From positions 3,658,001-3,722,000 of the forward strand of contig NZ_CP013692.1 of the NCBI RefSeq assembly GCF_001477625.1: a DNA stretch of 64,000 nucleotides, read 5' to 3'. How positions within the stretch are numbered: the first letter of the stretch is position 1; the number at the start of each line of letters is the position of its first letter. The position numbers and the translations under genes were made by a program. Source of the DNA: Paucibacter sp. KCTC 42545 (lineage in GTDB: Bacteria; Pseudomonadota; Gammaproteobacteria; Burkholderiales; Burkholderiaceae_C). Below are positions 44,076-53,640 of the stretch, piece after piece. Below the pieces are notes generated by a model. It saw nothing but the letters and a program-made list of their open reading frames with translations, was not told the DNA's origin and did not search any database.

Positions 44076-47000
44076 ATGACCGACTTATCCGCCGAATACA
44101 AAGCCTTGGCCGAATATCGCCCCACCAACAAGGTGCGCTTTGTGACCGCCGCCAGCCTGTTCGATGGCCATGACGCGGCCATCAACATCATGCGCCGCAT
44201 CTTGCAGGGCATGGGCGCCGAGGTGATTCACCTGGGCCACAACCGCTCGGTCGATGAGGTGGTGACCGCGGCGCTGCAAGAAGACGCGCAGGGCATCGCC
44301 ATCAGCTCCTACCAGGGCGGCCATGTCGAATACTTCAAATACATGGTGGATCTGCTGAAGGCGCGCGGCGGCGAGCACATCCAGGTCTTTGGCGGCGGCG
44401 GCGGCGTGATCGTGCCGGCCGAGATTCGCGACCTGCGCGAGCATGGCGTGCGCATCTTCAGCCCCGAGGACGGCCAACGCATGGGCCTGGCCGGCATGAT
44501 CGGCGAGATGATGATGAAGGCCGACCAGGACTTCGCCGCCCTCGCCCCCAAGACCCTGGCCGCCATCCAAGGCCATGGCGAAGCCGCCTGGCGCGCCCTG
44601 GCCCAACTGATCACCGCGCTGGAAAACGGCAAGGCCGACCCCGCGCTGGTCGCCAGCCTGCAAGCCTCGGCCAAAGACATCAAAACGCCTGTGCTGGGCA
44701 TCACCGGCACCGGCGGCGCCGGCAAGAGCAGCTTGACCGACGAGCTGATCCGCCGCATCCGCCTGGACCAGAACGACGCCCTGCGCGTGGCCGTCATCTC
44801 CATCGACCCCTCGCGCCGCAAGAGCGGCGGCGCGCTCTTGGGCGACCGCATTCGCATGAACGCCATCGGTCCGTGGTCGCAAGGTTCGCGCGTCTTCATG
44901 CGCTCACTGGCCACGCGCGACTTTGGCAGCGAAATCTCCAAGGCCTTGCCCGATGTGATCGCCGCCACCAAGCTGGCGGGCTTTGACCTGATCGTGGTGG
45001 AGACCTCGGGCATCGGCCAAGGCGATGCGGCCATCGTCCCGCATGTGGACGTGCCCATGTATGTGATGACGCCCGAGTTCGGCGCCGCCAGCCAGCTCGA
45101 GAAGATCGATATGCTGGACTTCGCCGAGTTCGTGGCCATCAACAAATTCGACCGCAAGGGCTCGCTGGACGCGCTGCGCGATGTCGCCAAGCAGGTGCAG
45201 CGCAATAAAGAGGCCTGGACCCTCAAGCCCGAAGCCATGCCGGTGTTCGGCACCATGGCCAGCCGCTTCAACGATGACGGCGTGACCGCCCTCTACCAAG
45301 CCCTCAAGCCACGCCTGGCCGAGCTGGGCCTGCACTTGAACGAAGGCCGCCTGCCCGTCGTCGCCACCCGCCACAGCACGCATCAAACCCCGGTGGTGCC
45401 CGCCGCCCGGGTGCGCTACCTGGCCGAGATCAGCGACACCGTGCGCGGCTACAAAAAACGCGCCCGCCAGCAAGCTACGCTGGCACGCGAAATCCAGCAG
45501 CTGACGGCCAGCTCACGCATGCTGGAAGAGGCCAACGCCGCCAAGACCCGCGCCCGCGAGGCCTTGGCCGAGCTGGTGGATTGCCGCGAAGCGCAAATGG
45601 ACGGCGCCGCCCGCAAGCTGCTGGCCCAGTGGCCGGACATGCAAAAGGCCTACGCCGGCGACGAGTATGTGGTGAAGATCCGCGACAAGGAAATTCGCAC
45701 CAACCTCGTCCACACCAGCCTTTCCGGCACCAAGATCAAGAAGGTGGTTTTGCCAGGCTACGAGTGTCATGGCGAGCTGCTGAAGTGGCTGCTGCTGGAG
45801 AACGTGCCCGGCAGCTTCCCCTACACCGCCGGCGTGTTCGCCTTCAAGCGTGAGGGCGAAGACCCCACCCGCATGTTCGCGGGCGAAGGCGATGCCTTCC
45901 GTACCAACCGCCGCTTCAAGCTGGTGTCCGAGGGCATGCCGGCCAAGCGTCTGTCCACCGCCTTTGACTCAGTCACCCTTTACGGCGCCGACCCCGCACC
46001 GCGGCCGGACATCTACGGCAAGGTCGGCAATTCCGGCGTGTCCATCGCCACGCTGGACGATATGAAGGTGCTGTACGACGGCTTCGACCTGTGCAGCCCG
46101 ACAACGTCGGTCAGCATGACCATCAACGGCCCCGCGCCTTCGATCCTGGCCATGTTCATGAACACGGCCATTGACCAGAACCTGGCCAAGTTCCGAGCCG
46201 ACAACGGCCGCGAGCCCACCGCCGACGAGGCCGCCAAGATCAAGGACTGGGTGCTGGCCAATGTGCGCGGCACGGTGCAGGCCGACATCCTGAAGGAAGA
46301 CCAAGGCCAGAACACCTGCATCTTCTCGACCGAGTTCAGCCTGAAGGTGATGGGCGACATCGCCGAATTCTTTGTGCACCACAATGTGCGCAATTTCTAC
46401 TCCGTCTCGATCAGCGGTTATCACATCGCCGAGGCGGGTGCCAACCCGCTGTCGCAGCTGGCGCTCACGTTGTCCAATGGCTTCACCTTTGTAGAAGCGT
46501 ATTTGGCGCGCGGCATGCACATCGATGACTTCGCGCCCAACCTGAGCTTCTTCTTCAGCAACGGCATGGACCCGGAGTACACGGTGCTGGGCCGCGTGGC
46601 CCGCCGCATCTGGGCCGTGGCCATGCGCGACAAATACGGCGCCAACGAACGCAGCCAAAAGCTGAAATATCACATCCAAACTTCGGGCCGCAGCCTGCAC
46701 GCGCAGGAGATCCAGTTCAACGACATCCGCACCACGCTGCAGGCCTTGATCGCCATTTACGACAACTGCAACAGCCTGCACACCAATGCCTTCGACGAGG
46801 CCATCACCACGCCGACCGAAGAGAGCGTTAGGCGCGCCATGGCCATTCAGCTGATCATCAACCGCGAATGGGGCCTGGCCAAGAACGAGAACCCCTCACA
46901 AGGCGCCTTCATCATCGAAGAGCTGACCGAGCTGGTGGAAGAAGCCGTGCTGAGCGAGTTCGAAAAGATTGCCGAGCGCGGCGGCGTGCTGGGTGCCATG

Positions 47001-47366
47001 GAAACCGGCTACCAGCGCAGCAAGATCCAGGAAGAGAGCATGCATTACGAGATGCTCAAGCACACCGGCGAGTACCCCATCATTGGCGTCAACACCTTCC
47101 GCAACCCGCATGGCGACCAAGTGATGGAAAGCATCGAGCTGGCCCGCAGCACCGAGGAAGAAAAGCAGTCGCAGCTCAGCCGCCTCGCCGAGTTCCACGC
47201 CACCCACGCGGCCGCCAGCGGCCCGATGCTGGCGCGCCTGCAGCAGGCGGTGATCGATAACAAGAACGTCTTCGACGTGTTGATGGATGCCGTGCGCGTG
47301 TGCTCGCTGGGCCAGATCACCTCGGCTCTGTTCGAGGTGGGTGGGCAGTATCGGCGCAGCATGTAA
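44076..47366 (+). CDS. icmF: Fused isobutyryl-CoA mutase (IcmF), B12-dependent, with built-in G-protein chaperone
   Basis: 1096 residues from ATG 44076 (GGAG upstream). Order: B12-binding domain (about 10-150) with the base-off motif [12 protein letters not shown]; a MeaI-type GTPase (about 205-410) with [17 protein letters not shown] and NKFDRKG; a linker; and the (beta/alpha)8 mutase domain (about 555-1090). The substrate-pocket pair is Phe588 (AGVFAFK) and Gln745 (GQNTCIF), where methylmalonyl-CoA mutase has Tyr and Arg, so isobutyryl-/n-butyryl-CoA is the expected substrate. The enzyme interconverts these thioesters using adenosylcobalamin, and the G domain loads and protects the cofactor. 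A LiuR-like operator precedes it and a terminator follows. Confidence 0.97.
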   Translation: MTDLSAEYKALAEYRPTNKVRFVTAASLFDGHDAAINIMRRILQGMGAEVIHLGHNRSVDEVVTAALQEDAQGIAISSYQGGHVEYFKYMVDLLKARGGEHIQVFGGGGGVIVPAEIRDLREHGVRIFSPEDGQRMGLAGMIGEMMMKADQDFAALAPKTLAAIQGHGEAAWRALAQLITALENGKADPALVASLQASAKDIKTPVLGITGTGGAGKSSLTDELIRRIRLDQNDALRVAVISIDPSRRKSGGALLGDRIRMNAIGPWSQGSRVFMRSLATRDFGSEISKALPDVIAATKLAGFDLIVVETSGIGQGDAAIVPHVDVPMYVMTPEFGAASQLEKIDMLDFAEFVAINKFDRKGSLDALRDVAKQVQRNKEAWTLKPEAMPVFGTMASRFNDDGVTALYQALKPRLAELGLHLNEGRLPVVATRHSTHQTPVVPAARVRYLAEISDTVRGYKKRARQQATLAREIQQLTASSRMLEEANAAKTRAREALAELVDCREAQMDGAARKLLAQWPDMQKAYAGDEYVVKIRDKEIRTNLVHTSLSGTKIKKVVLPGYECHGELLKWLLLENVPGSFPYTAGVFAFKREGEDPTRMFAGEGDAFRTNRRFKLVSEGMPAKRLSTAFDSVTLYGADPAPRPDIYGKVGNSGVSIATLDDMKVLYDGFDLCSPTTSVSMTINGPAPSILAMFMNTAIDQNLAKFRADNGREPTADEAAKIKDWVLANVRGTVQADILKEDQGQNTCIFSTEFSLKVMGDIAEFFVHHNVRNFYSVSISGYHIAEAGANPLSQLALTLSNGFTFVEAYLARGMHIDDFAPNLSFFFSNGMDPEYTVLGRVARRIWAVAMRDKYGANERSQKLKYHIQTSGRSLHAQEIQFNDIRTTLQALIAIYDNCNSLHTNAFDEAITTPTEESVRRAMAIQLIINREWGLAKNENPSQGAFIIEELTELVEEAVLSEFEKIAERGGVLGAMETGYQRSKIQEESMHYEMLKHTGEYPIIGVNTFRNPHGDQVMESIELARSTEEEKQSQLSRLAEFHATHAAASGPMLARLQQAVIDNKNVFDVLMDAVRVCSLGQITSALFEVGGQYRRSM

Positions 47367-47410
47367 AGCCTAGAAGCTGGCGGCAGCGCCAGCCAGCCCG
47401 GCATTCAATC

Positions 47411-47436
47411 AAGGCCACCTCGGGAGGCCTTTTTTA
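47411..47436 (+). terminator. Rho-independent terminator of icmF
   Basis: AAGGCC (47411-47416) pairs with GGCCTT (47426-47431), loop CCTCGGGA region, followed directly by TTTTTATT. It is 45 bp past the icmF stop. Confidence 0.8.
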
Positions 47437-47493
47437 TTGGCGCGGCGGTGGCTTTGCCTAGACTTGCGCTGAGGAAGGCAAACGACAGAAAGC

Positions 47494-48384
47494 TCAAGCA
47501 CCCAGACGCCCCGGCTCTTCCCAAAGCTCGGTGCGCTGCAAGGGCGTGGCGGCCGGCAGCAAGGGGTTGCGCAAGGCCAGCACCTGCCGCTCAGGCAGCT
47601 TCAGGGCTTTGGATTGCCGCCGCATGTGCTGCAGAAACAGCGCCCGCCAGCTGCCGTTGCTAATGATGCGCTCAAGCCCCAGGCTCAGATCCTTGGCCAG
47701 CGCCGGTTCGCGAGGGCTGACGAAAAAGTAGAACGCGGTCGGGTAGCGCAAGAGCAGGCCAGGGGCGATCGCCAAGTCATGACGGGTACCAAAGCGCTCT
47801 AGGTCCTCGGCAATCTCCAGCACCGAGCGCGGAAAGTAGTCGGTGCGGCCATGCTGCAGCATGGCGAATAGGTTCTCGTAGGAACTGCCGGTGCCGACCT
47901 GGAGCCCGTTGGCACGCAGGATCTGCGTGTCGGGCCAGTCATGCATCTGCACGGCGGTCAGGCCGCGTAACTCCTCCAGGCTGCGGATCTGGGCGAAGCG
48001 TTGCTGCTCCGCCTTGCGCACCAGCAAGAGGCGCCAGCCCATCAGCCCACGGTCCAAGGGGAAGCGAAGCGGCAGCAAATCGCGCTCGCGCTCGGCGCTG
48101 GTCATGCTCCAAAGAATATTCAGCGGGCCCTCGCCCGCACTCAGCTGCCGGATCGCCCGCCCCTGGCCTACCGGCTGCAGCACCGGCTTGAGTTGGTAGC
48201 TGACCCCGCAATGCTCAACCGCGAGCTTCAAGACCTCGATGCAGTAGTGCCGGAAGGAATCTTCCTGACCACCGAACACCGGGTAGCTGATTTGCCGCGA
48301 CTCAGCCGCCGAGCCCGCCACCGCCGAATGCGAGGGCAGAACGGCCGGCGAAGCCAGGCTGATCAGAAGGGTGCGTCGGTCCAT
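47494..48384 (-). CDS. Second orphan periplasmic binding-like protein
   Basis: 296 residues from ATG 48384 (GTG 48393 in frame is possible). An Arg pair and hydrophobic segment (MDRRTLLISLASPAVLPSHS) form a signal peptide. The mature protein keeps features of family 3 solute-binding proteins: ISYPVFGGQEDSFRHYCIEVLKLAVEH, LEELRGLTAVQMHDWPDTQIL, GSSYENLFAMLQHGRTDYFPRS and AFYFFVSPREPALAKDLSLGLE. No transporter genes adjoin it. Like the protein at 43144 it is a lone binder with an RR signal, on the other side of icmF. The ligand is unknown. Confidence 0.78.
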   Translation of the reverse strand: MDRRTLLISLASPAVLPSHSAVAGSAAESRQISYPVFGGQEDSFRHYCIEVLKLAVEHCGVSYQLKPVLQPVGQGRAIRQLSAGEGPLNILWSMTSAERERDLLPLRFPLDRGLMGWRLLLVRKAEQQRFAQIRSLEELRGLTAVQMHDWPDTQILRANGLQVGTGSSYENLFAMLQHGRTDYFPRSVLEIAEDLERFGTRHDLAIAPGLLLRYPTAFYFFVSPREPALAKDLSLGLERIISNGSWRALFLQHMRRQSKALKLPERQVLALRNPLLPAATPLQRTELWEEPGRLGA

Positions 48385-48493
48385 CGGTCCCACAAGCTGA
48401 AAGAGCTGCGTACATTGTGCGGCCAGGCGCCGGCCCTGTCATCAGGGCCTGGGAGTTCCGGCCGTTGATGAACGGAGCAGTTGGCGCCACAAG

Positions 48494-48518
48494 GGCGGGC
48501 AGGCCACATCGGCCCGCC
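48494..48518. terminator. Hairpin after oleate hydratase gene
   Basis: A 7-bp perfect stem (GGCGGGC / GCCCGCC) with an 11-base loop, starting nine bases past the hydratase stop on the minus strand. No T-run follows; a weak or Rho-assisted end is likely. Confidence 0.4.
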
Positions 48519-48526
48519 TCACTTGT

Positions 48527-50122
48527 TTACTTGAATGCCTTCAGCAAAGCCTCAAACTTCGCCTTCACCGAATGGTCATGCGGGATGATGGCCGGCACAG
48601 CGCGGTCCACATTCAGCAGCTCGTACACCGCCATCTGCGCGGCACGCACCGAGTACTCGACGGTGAACACCACGTCGTCCGCGATTTCCACGAACTGGCT
48701 GATGAAGGCCAGATTCTTCGAGCTCTTGGGCACCGGCAGGGGCCGGTCGCTCAGCGCGCGAGGCATGAACATGCTGGTGATGTAGGGCATGTGGCAAGGG
48801 ATGCAATTGGCTTGCGCCACGGCGTCCAAGTCGAAGCGCAGATGTCCGCAAAGCTCGCGCAATATCTCTTCACCCGTGCACTCGGCCATGGGCTTGGCCA
48901 CAAAGTTGCCGACGCGATCGGGGAACAAGGCATAGCCCCAGAACACCTGCACATCGGCCGGCTGGTTGGCAAAGTGCGGCTGATGCGCCAGCACGATGGA
49001 CATCAACCAGTTCGAGTCCTTGAAGGTCACCAAGCCACCTGTCCCCGGCTCATTGCCGCTGAAGGCGCGCATCTTGTCGAAGAACACCGTGTCCTTGAGG
49101 GTGACGGTGAAAGAATTCCACATCGACTCGGCAATGCTGCTGTTGAAGGCGGCGGGGTTGCCAAACTCGGGGCGGCCTTGGGCCAGCTTCTCCCACAAGG
49201 TCCAGCCGCCGCTATCGCGCTTAGTCAAGGCGGGCGGCGCGCTGTGCATGGAACCCAGGCTGGACGCATCGGTCATGGAGGCGTTCTGGAAGAAGACCAG
49301 ATCATCGGCACCCACCTCGACGCGTTCAATGGCGCCCGCGCGCTTCAGCTGAATGGCAGTCACTACGAACTTGCCACCCGCTTCGCGGTGCTCCAGGTCG
49401 GTCGCCTTGGCGTCCATCACGAACTGCACACCCTGGGCTTGCAACCAAGCTTGCAGCGGGCGCACAAAAGAGTCGTACTGGTTATAGACGGTGCGCTTGA
49501 CGCCGCCCAAGGTCTCGATGCGCGAGAACTCCAGCATGAAGCGGTGCAGATAACGCTTGAATTCCACGGCGCTGTGCCAGGGCTGGAAGGCGAAGGTGGT
49601 GGCCCACATGAACCAAAACTCGGTCTCGAAGAAAGCGGGCGAGAGCCAGTCGGTGATGGTGGAGGTGCCCAGCTCTTCTTCGCTGGCATTGCTCAGGCGC
49701 AACAACTCCACCCGGTCGTGCATAGAGAAGCCCATGGACTCGACTGGCATCTTGGCACGCTGACGATTGACCAGGCGCGCCATCGAATGCGCCTTGTACT
49801 TCTCATTGAAGGCCAGGGTTTCGTCAAACACGCTTTGGCCGGCATGCTCCAGCGAAGGGATGGTCTTGAACAGGTCCCAGGTGCACTCGTAGTTGTCGGT
49901 GGTCAGCATGCGGCCGCCACGCAGCGAGTAGCCGCGCTCGGCGTCACCGGCGCCGTCCAGGCTGCCGCCCATCAGCGGGGAGGCTTCAAAAATGGTGATG
50001 TTGGCGCCAGGCACTTTGGCGTCCCGGATCATGAAGGCCGCGGCGGCCATGGAGCCGATGCCGCCGCCCAGCAAATAGGCTTTGACTGAGGAGGGAGCGC
50101 GATTGGATGCAGAGGTCAGCAT
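48527..50122 (-). CDS. ohyA: Oleate hydratase (MCRA family)
   Basis: 531 residues. The FAD-binding Rossmann motif is AYLLGGGIGSMAAAAFMIRD, followed by FEASPLMGGSLDGAG and LRGGRMLTTDNYECTWDLF, hallmark blocks of myosin-cross-reactive-antigen hydratases. Other family regions are FWFMWATTFAFQPWHSAVEF, YNQYDSFVRPLQAWL and PCHMPYITSMFMPRALSDRP. The enzyme adds water across the cis-9 double bond of oleate to give 10-hydroxystearate and helps detoxify unsaturated fatty acids. No ribosome site is obvious before ATG 50122. A Fnr-like box lies upstream, followed by a Crp/Fnr-family gene. Confidence 0.95.
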   Translation of the reverse strand: MLTSASNRAPSSVKAYLLGGGIGSMAAAAFMIRDAKVPGANITIFEASPLMGGSLDGAGDAERGYSLRGGRMLTTDNYECTWDLFKTIPSLEHAGQSVFDETLAFNEKYKAHSMARLVNRQRAKMPVESMGFSMHDRVELLRLSNASEEELGTSTITDWLSPAFFETEFWFMWATTFAFQPWHSAVEFKRYLHRFMLEFSRIETLGGVKRTVYNQYDSFVRPLQAWLQAQGVQFVMDAKATDLEHREAGGKFVVTAIQLKRAGAIERVEVGADDLVFFQNASMTDASSLGSMHSAPPALTKRDSGGWTLWEKLAQGRPEFGNPAAFNSSIAESMWNSFTVTLKDTVFFDKMRAFSGNEPGTGGLVTFKDSNWLMSIVLAHQPHFANQPADVQVFWGYALFPDRVGNFVAKPMAECTGEEILRELCGHLRFDLDAVAQANCIPCHMPYITSMFMPRALSDRPLPVPKSSKNLAFISQFVEIADDVVFTVEYSVRAAQMAVYELLNVDRAVPAIIPHDHSVKAKFEALLKAFK

Positions 50123-50243
50123 GGTGGGGTCGATTGGTCAGCGAAGAAGCCGCAAAACTCGGCGAAAGCCCAGTTCACGCAATTCGAAGCATTGCGAAAC
50201 TGGGAAAGTGCCGTCAGCTTCGTCGCTGCGAGCCGCGCTTCAA

Positions 50244-50257
50244 ATGATCCAAATCAA
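50244..50257. promoter_or_regulatory. Fnr-like box upstream of oleate hydratase
   Basis: ATGAT-CCAA-ATCAA matches the Fnr consensus TTGAT-N4-ATCAA at nine of ten positions. It lies 122 bp before the ohyA start and just beyond the end of the Crp/Fnr-type gene at 50293. Confidence 0.55.
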
Positions 50258-50292
50258 TCGGCCAATTTCACATGCGCCGCACTTGCGCTAGA

Positions 50293-50865
50293 TCAAGCCC
50301 GCAGGCGCTTGCGGATCCGGCTCAAGGCCTCGGGGGTAACGCCCAAATAGTGCGCAATATCGCGCTGCTGGATGCGCTCCGCCAAGGCGGGATAGCTGTT
50401 CAAAAAGGACTGATAGCGCTCCTCAGGGCGCATGGTCAGCAGTTGGCGCTCGCGCTGCTCCTTGCGCACGATGTGCCGCTCCAGCAATTGCAAGACCGCC
50501 CCTTGCCAGCTGGCGTGGCGCCCCATCAGCTCGCGCAGGTCGACGTAGCGAATCTGCTCGACTTGGCAAGACTCCAGCGCAATCGCTGAGTAGTCGGTCT
50601 TCTGGCCGGCCACCAGCACGTTCGGGCAGGCAAAGAAGTCGCCTTCGCCGATAAAGGACTTGATCCACTCCTCGCCCTGCTCATTGAAATAGCTGAGCTT
50701 GACCATGCCGTGGCGGATCACATAGACAAAAGGCTGCCACTCACCTTCGGCAAAGATATCGGCGCCCTTGCTGAAGTGCACCAGTCGATAGGAGGGCTCC
50801 AATTGCCCCCAGTCTGGCAGCGGGGCGCCTGAGGCTTGTTCAAAAAGTAGTCGGGTCTGATGCAT
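50293..50865 (-). CDS. Crp/Fnr-family transcriptional regulator
   Basis: 190 residues. The N-terminal cyclic-nucleotide-binding-like barrel (about 25-120) contains FSKGADIFAEGEWQPFVYVIRHGMVKLSYF and FIGEGDFFACP. The C-terminal winged helix is short, with QQRDIAHYLGVTPEALSRIRKRL as recognition helix. The Fnr iron-sulfur cysteine cluster is absent and the cAMP-binding Arg/Ser pattern is not seen, so the signal is unknown. The missing C-terminal wing beyond the recognition helix resembles small Crp-like regulators such as those near FixK branches. It precedes ohyA by 170 bp on the same strand. Confidence 0.88.
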   Translation of the reverse strand: MHQTRLLFEQASGAPLPDWGQLEPSYRLVHFSKGADIFAEGEWQPFVYVIRHGMVKLSYFNEQGEEWIKSFIGEGDFFACPNVLVAGQKTDYSAIALESCQVEQIRYVDLRELMGRHASWQGAVLQLLERHIVRKEQRERQLLTMRPEERYQSFLNSYPALAERIQQRDIAHYLGVTPEALSRIRKRLRA

Positions 50866-51037
50866 GAAACGATGAAAACGAACGCAAGCGCCGGCCGTCC
50901 CTGGTGGCCGGCGCTTGCACTCGCACCAGCCATCCGCGCCGTTTGTTTTTTGCTCTCCAGCGCGCAGTATCGCCGCAGGCTGGTGCCCGGGCCTTCGCCA
51001 CAGCGGCCGCGCTCCGAGCCAGCCTCGCGCCAGGCAC

Positions 51038-51928
51038 TCAGCCCTCAGGCATTCGATCCATCAAATGCTCAAGCGCCTCGATGCGGTGCCGGTGCGGCGT
51101 GGTGATGGCGTAAAAGCGCTCTTGCAAGGCGCTTGACTGCGCGACGGGGACCAAGGTCCCGGCTCGCAACTCATCTTGAACCACCACTTGCGGCAGCACG
51201 GTCAACCAGCCGCTGTCACGCGCAATCAAACGCAGCATGGCCATATCGTCCACTTCGGCCCGCAGCCGAGGCGTTACACCCGCCGAAGCGCACAGCGCAT
51301 CGAACTGCGCCCGCAGCGCGTGGCGTGGCCCGGGCAAGGCGATATCCAGACCGTCCAGATCCTCGGGCATACGCAGGCTTTGCGCTTGCCAGCGGCTCGC
51401 CGGGCCGACCAAGGAGATTGCCTGGCTGCCCAGGAAGCGGCAATGCAGCGGCCGCGACGGATCGGCGGGCACGGTTTCGTTGGCCAGCACCACATCCAGC
51501 TGATGCTGCAACAGCCGCGCGATCAAGCCCTCCAGCAGCCCGGACTCCAGGGTCAAGACCACCGTGGGGTCCGCCAGCAAAGGCCGAATCCAGTTCTCCT
51601 GATAGTTGCGCGACAAGGTGGCCACACTGCCGACCCGCAAACGCGTGATGCCGGCCATGCGGCCCTGCAGCCGGCCCAGCATTTCCTGGCCGAGACCAAA
51701 GATGTTCTCCGCATACGCGAGCACCAATTGGCCGGTGTCCGTCAGCGTTAGGCGGCGCCCCTCGCGGGCAAACAAGTCTTCGCCGAGGCGCTCTTCCAAC
51801 TGCCGAATCTGCGAGGACACCGCCGATTGCGAGGTGTGCAGCTCTTCGGCGGCGCGCGTCAGATGCCCCAGCTTGGCGACCCGCCAAAAGTAGAACAAGT
51901 GATGAAAGTTCAGCTGATCGAGTTGCAT
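51038..51928 (-). CDS. LysR-family transcriptional regulator of the dab locus
   Basis: 296 residues. The N-terminal winged helix has FHHLFYFWRVAKLGHLTRAAEELHTSQSAVSSQIRQLEERLG. The co-inducer domain (about 90-290) contains LRVGSVATLSRNYQENWIRPLL and QHQLDVVLANETVP. It is divergent from dabB over 98 bp, the standard layout for a LysR regulator and its target, and LysR genes next to dab operons are known in other bacteria. The inducer is unknown, though a carbon-limitation signal would be logical. The N-terminus resembles NhaR-type proteins. Confidence 0.92.
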   Translation of the reverse strand: MQLDQLNFHHLFYFWRVAKLGHLTRAAEELHTSQSAVSSQIRQLEERLGEDLFAREGRRLTLTDTGQLVLAYAENIFGLGQEMLGRLQGRMAGITRLRVGSVATLSRNYQENWIRPLLADPTVVLTLESGLLEGLIARLLQHQLDVVLANETVPADPSRPLHCRFLGSQAISLVGPASRWQAQSLRMPEDLDGLDIALPGPRHALRAQFDALCASAGVTPRLRAEVDDMAMLRLIARDSGWLTVLPQVVVQDELRAGTLVPVAQSSALQERFYAITTPHRHRIEALEHLMDRMPEG

Positions 51929-51929
51929 T

Positions 51930-51977
51930 GTTCTGTTTTTAGTATTGTTTTATGCTTTTCAATGTATTTTACAGAAC
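51930..51977. promoter_or_regulatory. Inverted repeat in the lysR-dabB divergent promoter
   Basis: GTTCTGT (51930-51936) and ACAGAAC (51971-51977) are perfect 7-bp inverted arms 34 bases apart. The stretch between them is unusually AT-rich for this genome (TTTTTAGTATTGTTTTATGC). Likely LysR-binding and promoter region. Confidence 0.5.
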
Positions 51978-52026
51978 ATACTCCAATCCGGATGATGCGC
52001 CCCAACAGCTTCAACAGGGTCGTGTC

Positions 52027-53616
52027 ATGGAATTTCCCCAACTTTTGCTTTCGGCCGGCGCCCTGACGCCGGTCGCCTTGATGGCCGCTGCGGCTTTGCG
52101 GCCACGGTTTCCGTCGAGCTCAACAGCCGGGCTGTGGCGGGTCTTTCAGGCACTGTCCCTGGCCGCGCTGCTGATGACGATTGCCAACCTGGGGCTAGTC
52201 CTGCGCGCTGCGCAAATCCCCGCCACTTTTTCGGCTCCCTTGTCTGACTACTTGCTGGCCTCGCCGCTGGGTCTGAGCATGGCGGTGCTGGTGCAACTCT
52301 TGGGCACGGTGATCGGCGCCTTCTCGGCCCGGTACTTGCAGGGTGAAGACGGCCAAAAGCGCTATCTGGCAGCTTTGGCCGCGGTCTTGGCCGCCGTGCA
52401 TCTCTTGCTTTTGGCCGATCATTGGGTGATCTTGATCGCCGCTTGGGCGCTGGTGGGCCTGGCCTTGCAGCATCTGCTGTGCTTCTACCCCAATCGCGCT
52501 TTTGCGCAACTCGCCGCGCACAAAAAGCGAATTGCTGATCGCGTGGCCGATACCTTGCTGATCGCCGCCGCCGCGCTGGCTTGGGCCGAGGTGGGCAGTG
52601 GCTCCCTGTCGGCGCTGTGGGCGCATCTGGCACGGGACGGTATGTCCCTGCCCTTGCAACTCAGCGCCTTGGCCCTGGTCATGGCCGTCGTTCTGCGCAC
52701 CGCTTTGATGCCGGTGCATGGCTGGCTGATTCAGGTGATGGAAGCGCCCACCCCCGTGTCAGCCCTGCTGCATGCGGGCGTGGTCAATCTCGGCGGCTTT
52801 GTGCTGATCCGCTTCGCGCCGCTGTTGGAACAGGCGATGTCGGCACGCGCGCTGCTGCTGGTCTTCGGCCTGGGAACCGCCATCCTGGCCGGCATGGTGA
52901 TGCTGACCCGCATCAGCATCAAGGTCCGCCTGGCTTGGTCCACCGTGGCCCAAATGGGCTTCATGTTGCTCGAATGCGCGCTGGGCCTCTACACCCTGGC
53001 GGCCCTGCATCTGATCGGCCATTCGCTCTACAAGGCGCATGCCTTCCTGTCGGCCTCCACCGTGGTGCGCCAAACCCGGCTGCAGGCGTTGCACAGCGCT
53101 GCGCCTCCCGCCGCCCTGAATCTGGCGCTGGCGCCGCTGATAACGATTGCGGCCCTGTTGCTGATCCAGTCCCTGTCCGGTCACACCGCATGGCCTTGGT
53201 GGTGGAGCGCAGTGCTGGGCCTGGCCTGGGCGCCGCTGCTATGGCAGCCCGCTGGGCCTGCCGGCCTGCGGCTTCGCAGCACACAAACGCTGTTCGGCCT
53301 GCTGATCGTCTTCGGTCTCAGCGCTGCCACGCTGCTGGCCCATACGCTGCCGCTGGGCATCCAAGACGCACCGCATCACACGCTGGGCTTGATCGCCCTG
53401 GCGGGCATGGCCGCCCTCTACGCCTGCCTGGCCCTGCTGCAGCTGCGACCGCAAGCGCTGAGCCGCTGGCGCCAATGGAGCTATGCCGGCTTTTATGTGG
53501 ACGAAGCCTACACCCGCATGGCCTTGCACTTGTGGCCCTCGGGCTGGACGCCTGAACCCCACAAATGCCCAGCCCCACAAGCCGCCGCACCGAAGCTGGC
53601 CGACGCCCCGTACTGA
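52027..53616 (+). CDS. dabB: DabB: NuoL-like membrane subunit of the inorganic carbon pump
   Basis: 529 residues from ATG 52027. About 13-14 membrane helices of the proton-conducting NuoL/Mrp antiporter family are present, with MPVHGWLIQVMEAPTPVSALLHAGVVNLGGFVLIR (the trans-membrane 7-8 signature with Lys/Glu region) and MLTRISIKVRLAWSTVAQMGFML. No other respiratory complex I genes are near, and dabA follows after 24 bp, which assigns it to the DAB transporter. DabB is thought to pass cations down their gradient and so power DabA. The C-terminal amphipathic tail of NuoL is absent. Confidence 0.95.
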   Translation: MEFPQLLLSAGALTPVALMAAAALRPRFPSSSTAGLWRVFQALSLAALLMTIANLGLVLRAAQIPATFSAPLSDYLLASPLGLSMAVLVQLLGTVIGAFSARYLQGEDGQKRYLAALAAVLAAVHLLLLADHWVILIAAWALVGLALQHLLCFYPNRAFAQLAAHKKRIADRVADTLLIAAAALAWAEVGSGSLSALWAHLARDGMSLPLQLSALALVMAVVLRTALMPVHGWLIQVMEAPTPVSALLHAGVVNLGGFVLIRFAPLLEQAMSARALLLVFGLGTAILAGMVMLTRISIKVRLAWSTVAQMGFMLLECALGLYTLAALHLIGHSLYKAHAFLSASTVVRQTRLQALHSAAPPAALNLALAPLITIAALLLIQSLSGHTAWPWWWSAVLGLAWAPLLWQPAGPAGLRLRSTQTLFGLLIVFGLSAATLLAHTLPLGIQDAPHHTLGLIALAGMAALYACLALLQLRPQALSRWRQWSYAGFYVDEAYTRMALHLWPSGWTPEPHKCPAPQAAAPKLADAPY

Positions 53617-53640
53617 CCCGACAAGCCGGAGACCCCGATC

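Noticed and set aside
48572..50089. A 500-codon plus-strand open frame opposite the oleate hydratase gene
   Set aside because: The hydratase is unmistakable on the minus strand. The opposite frame has no motif, no ribosome site and shadow-type composition.
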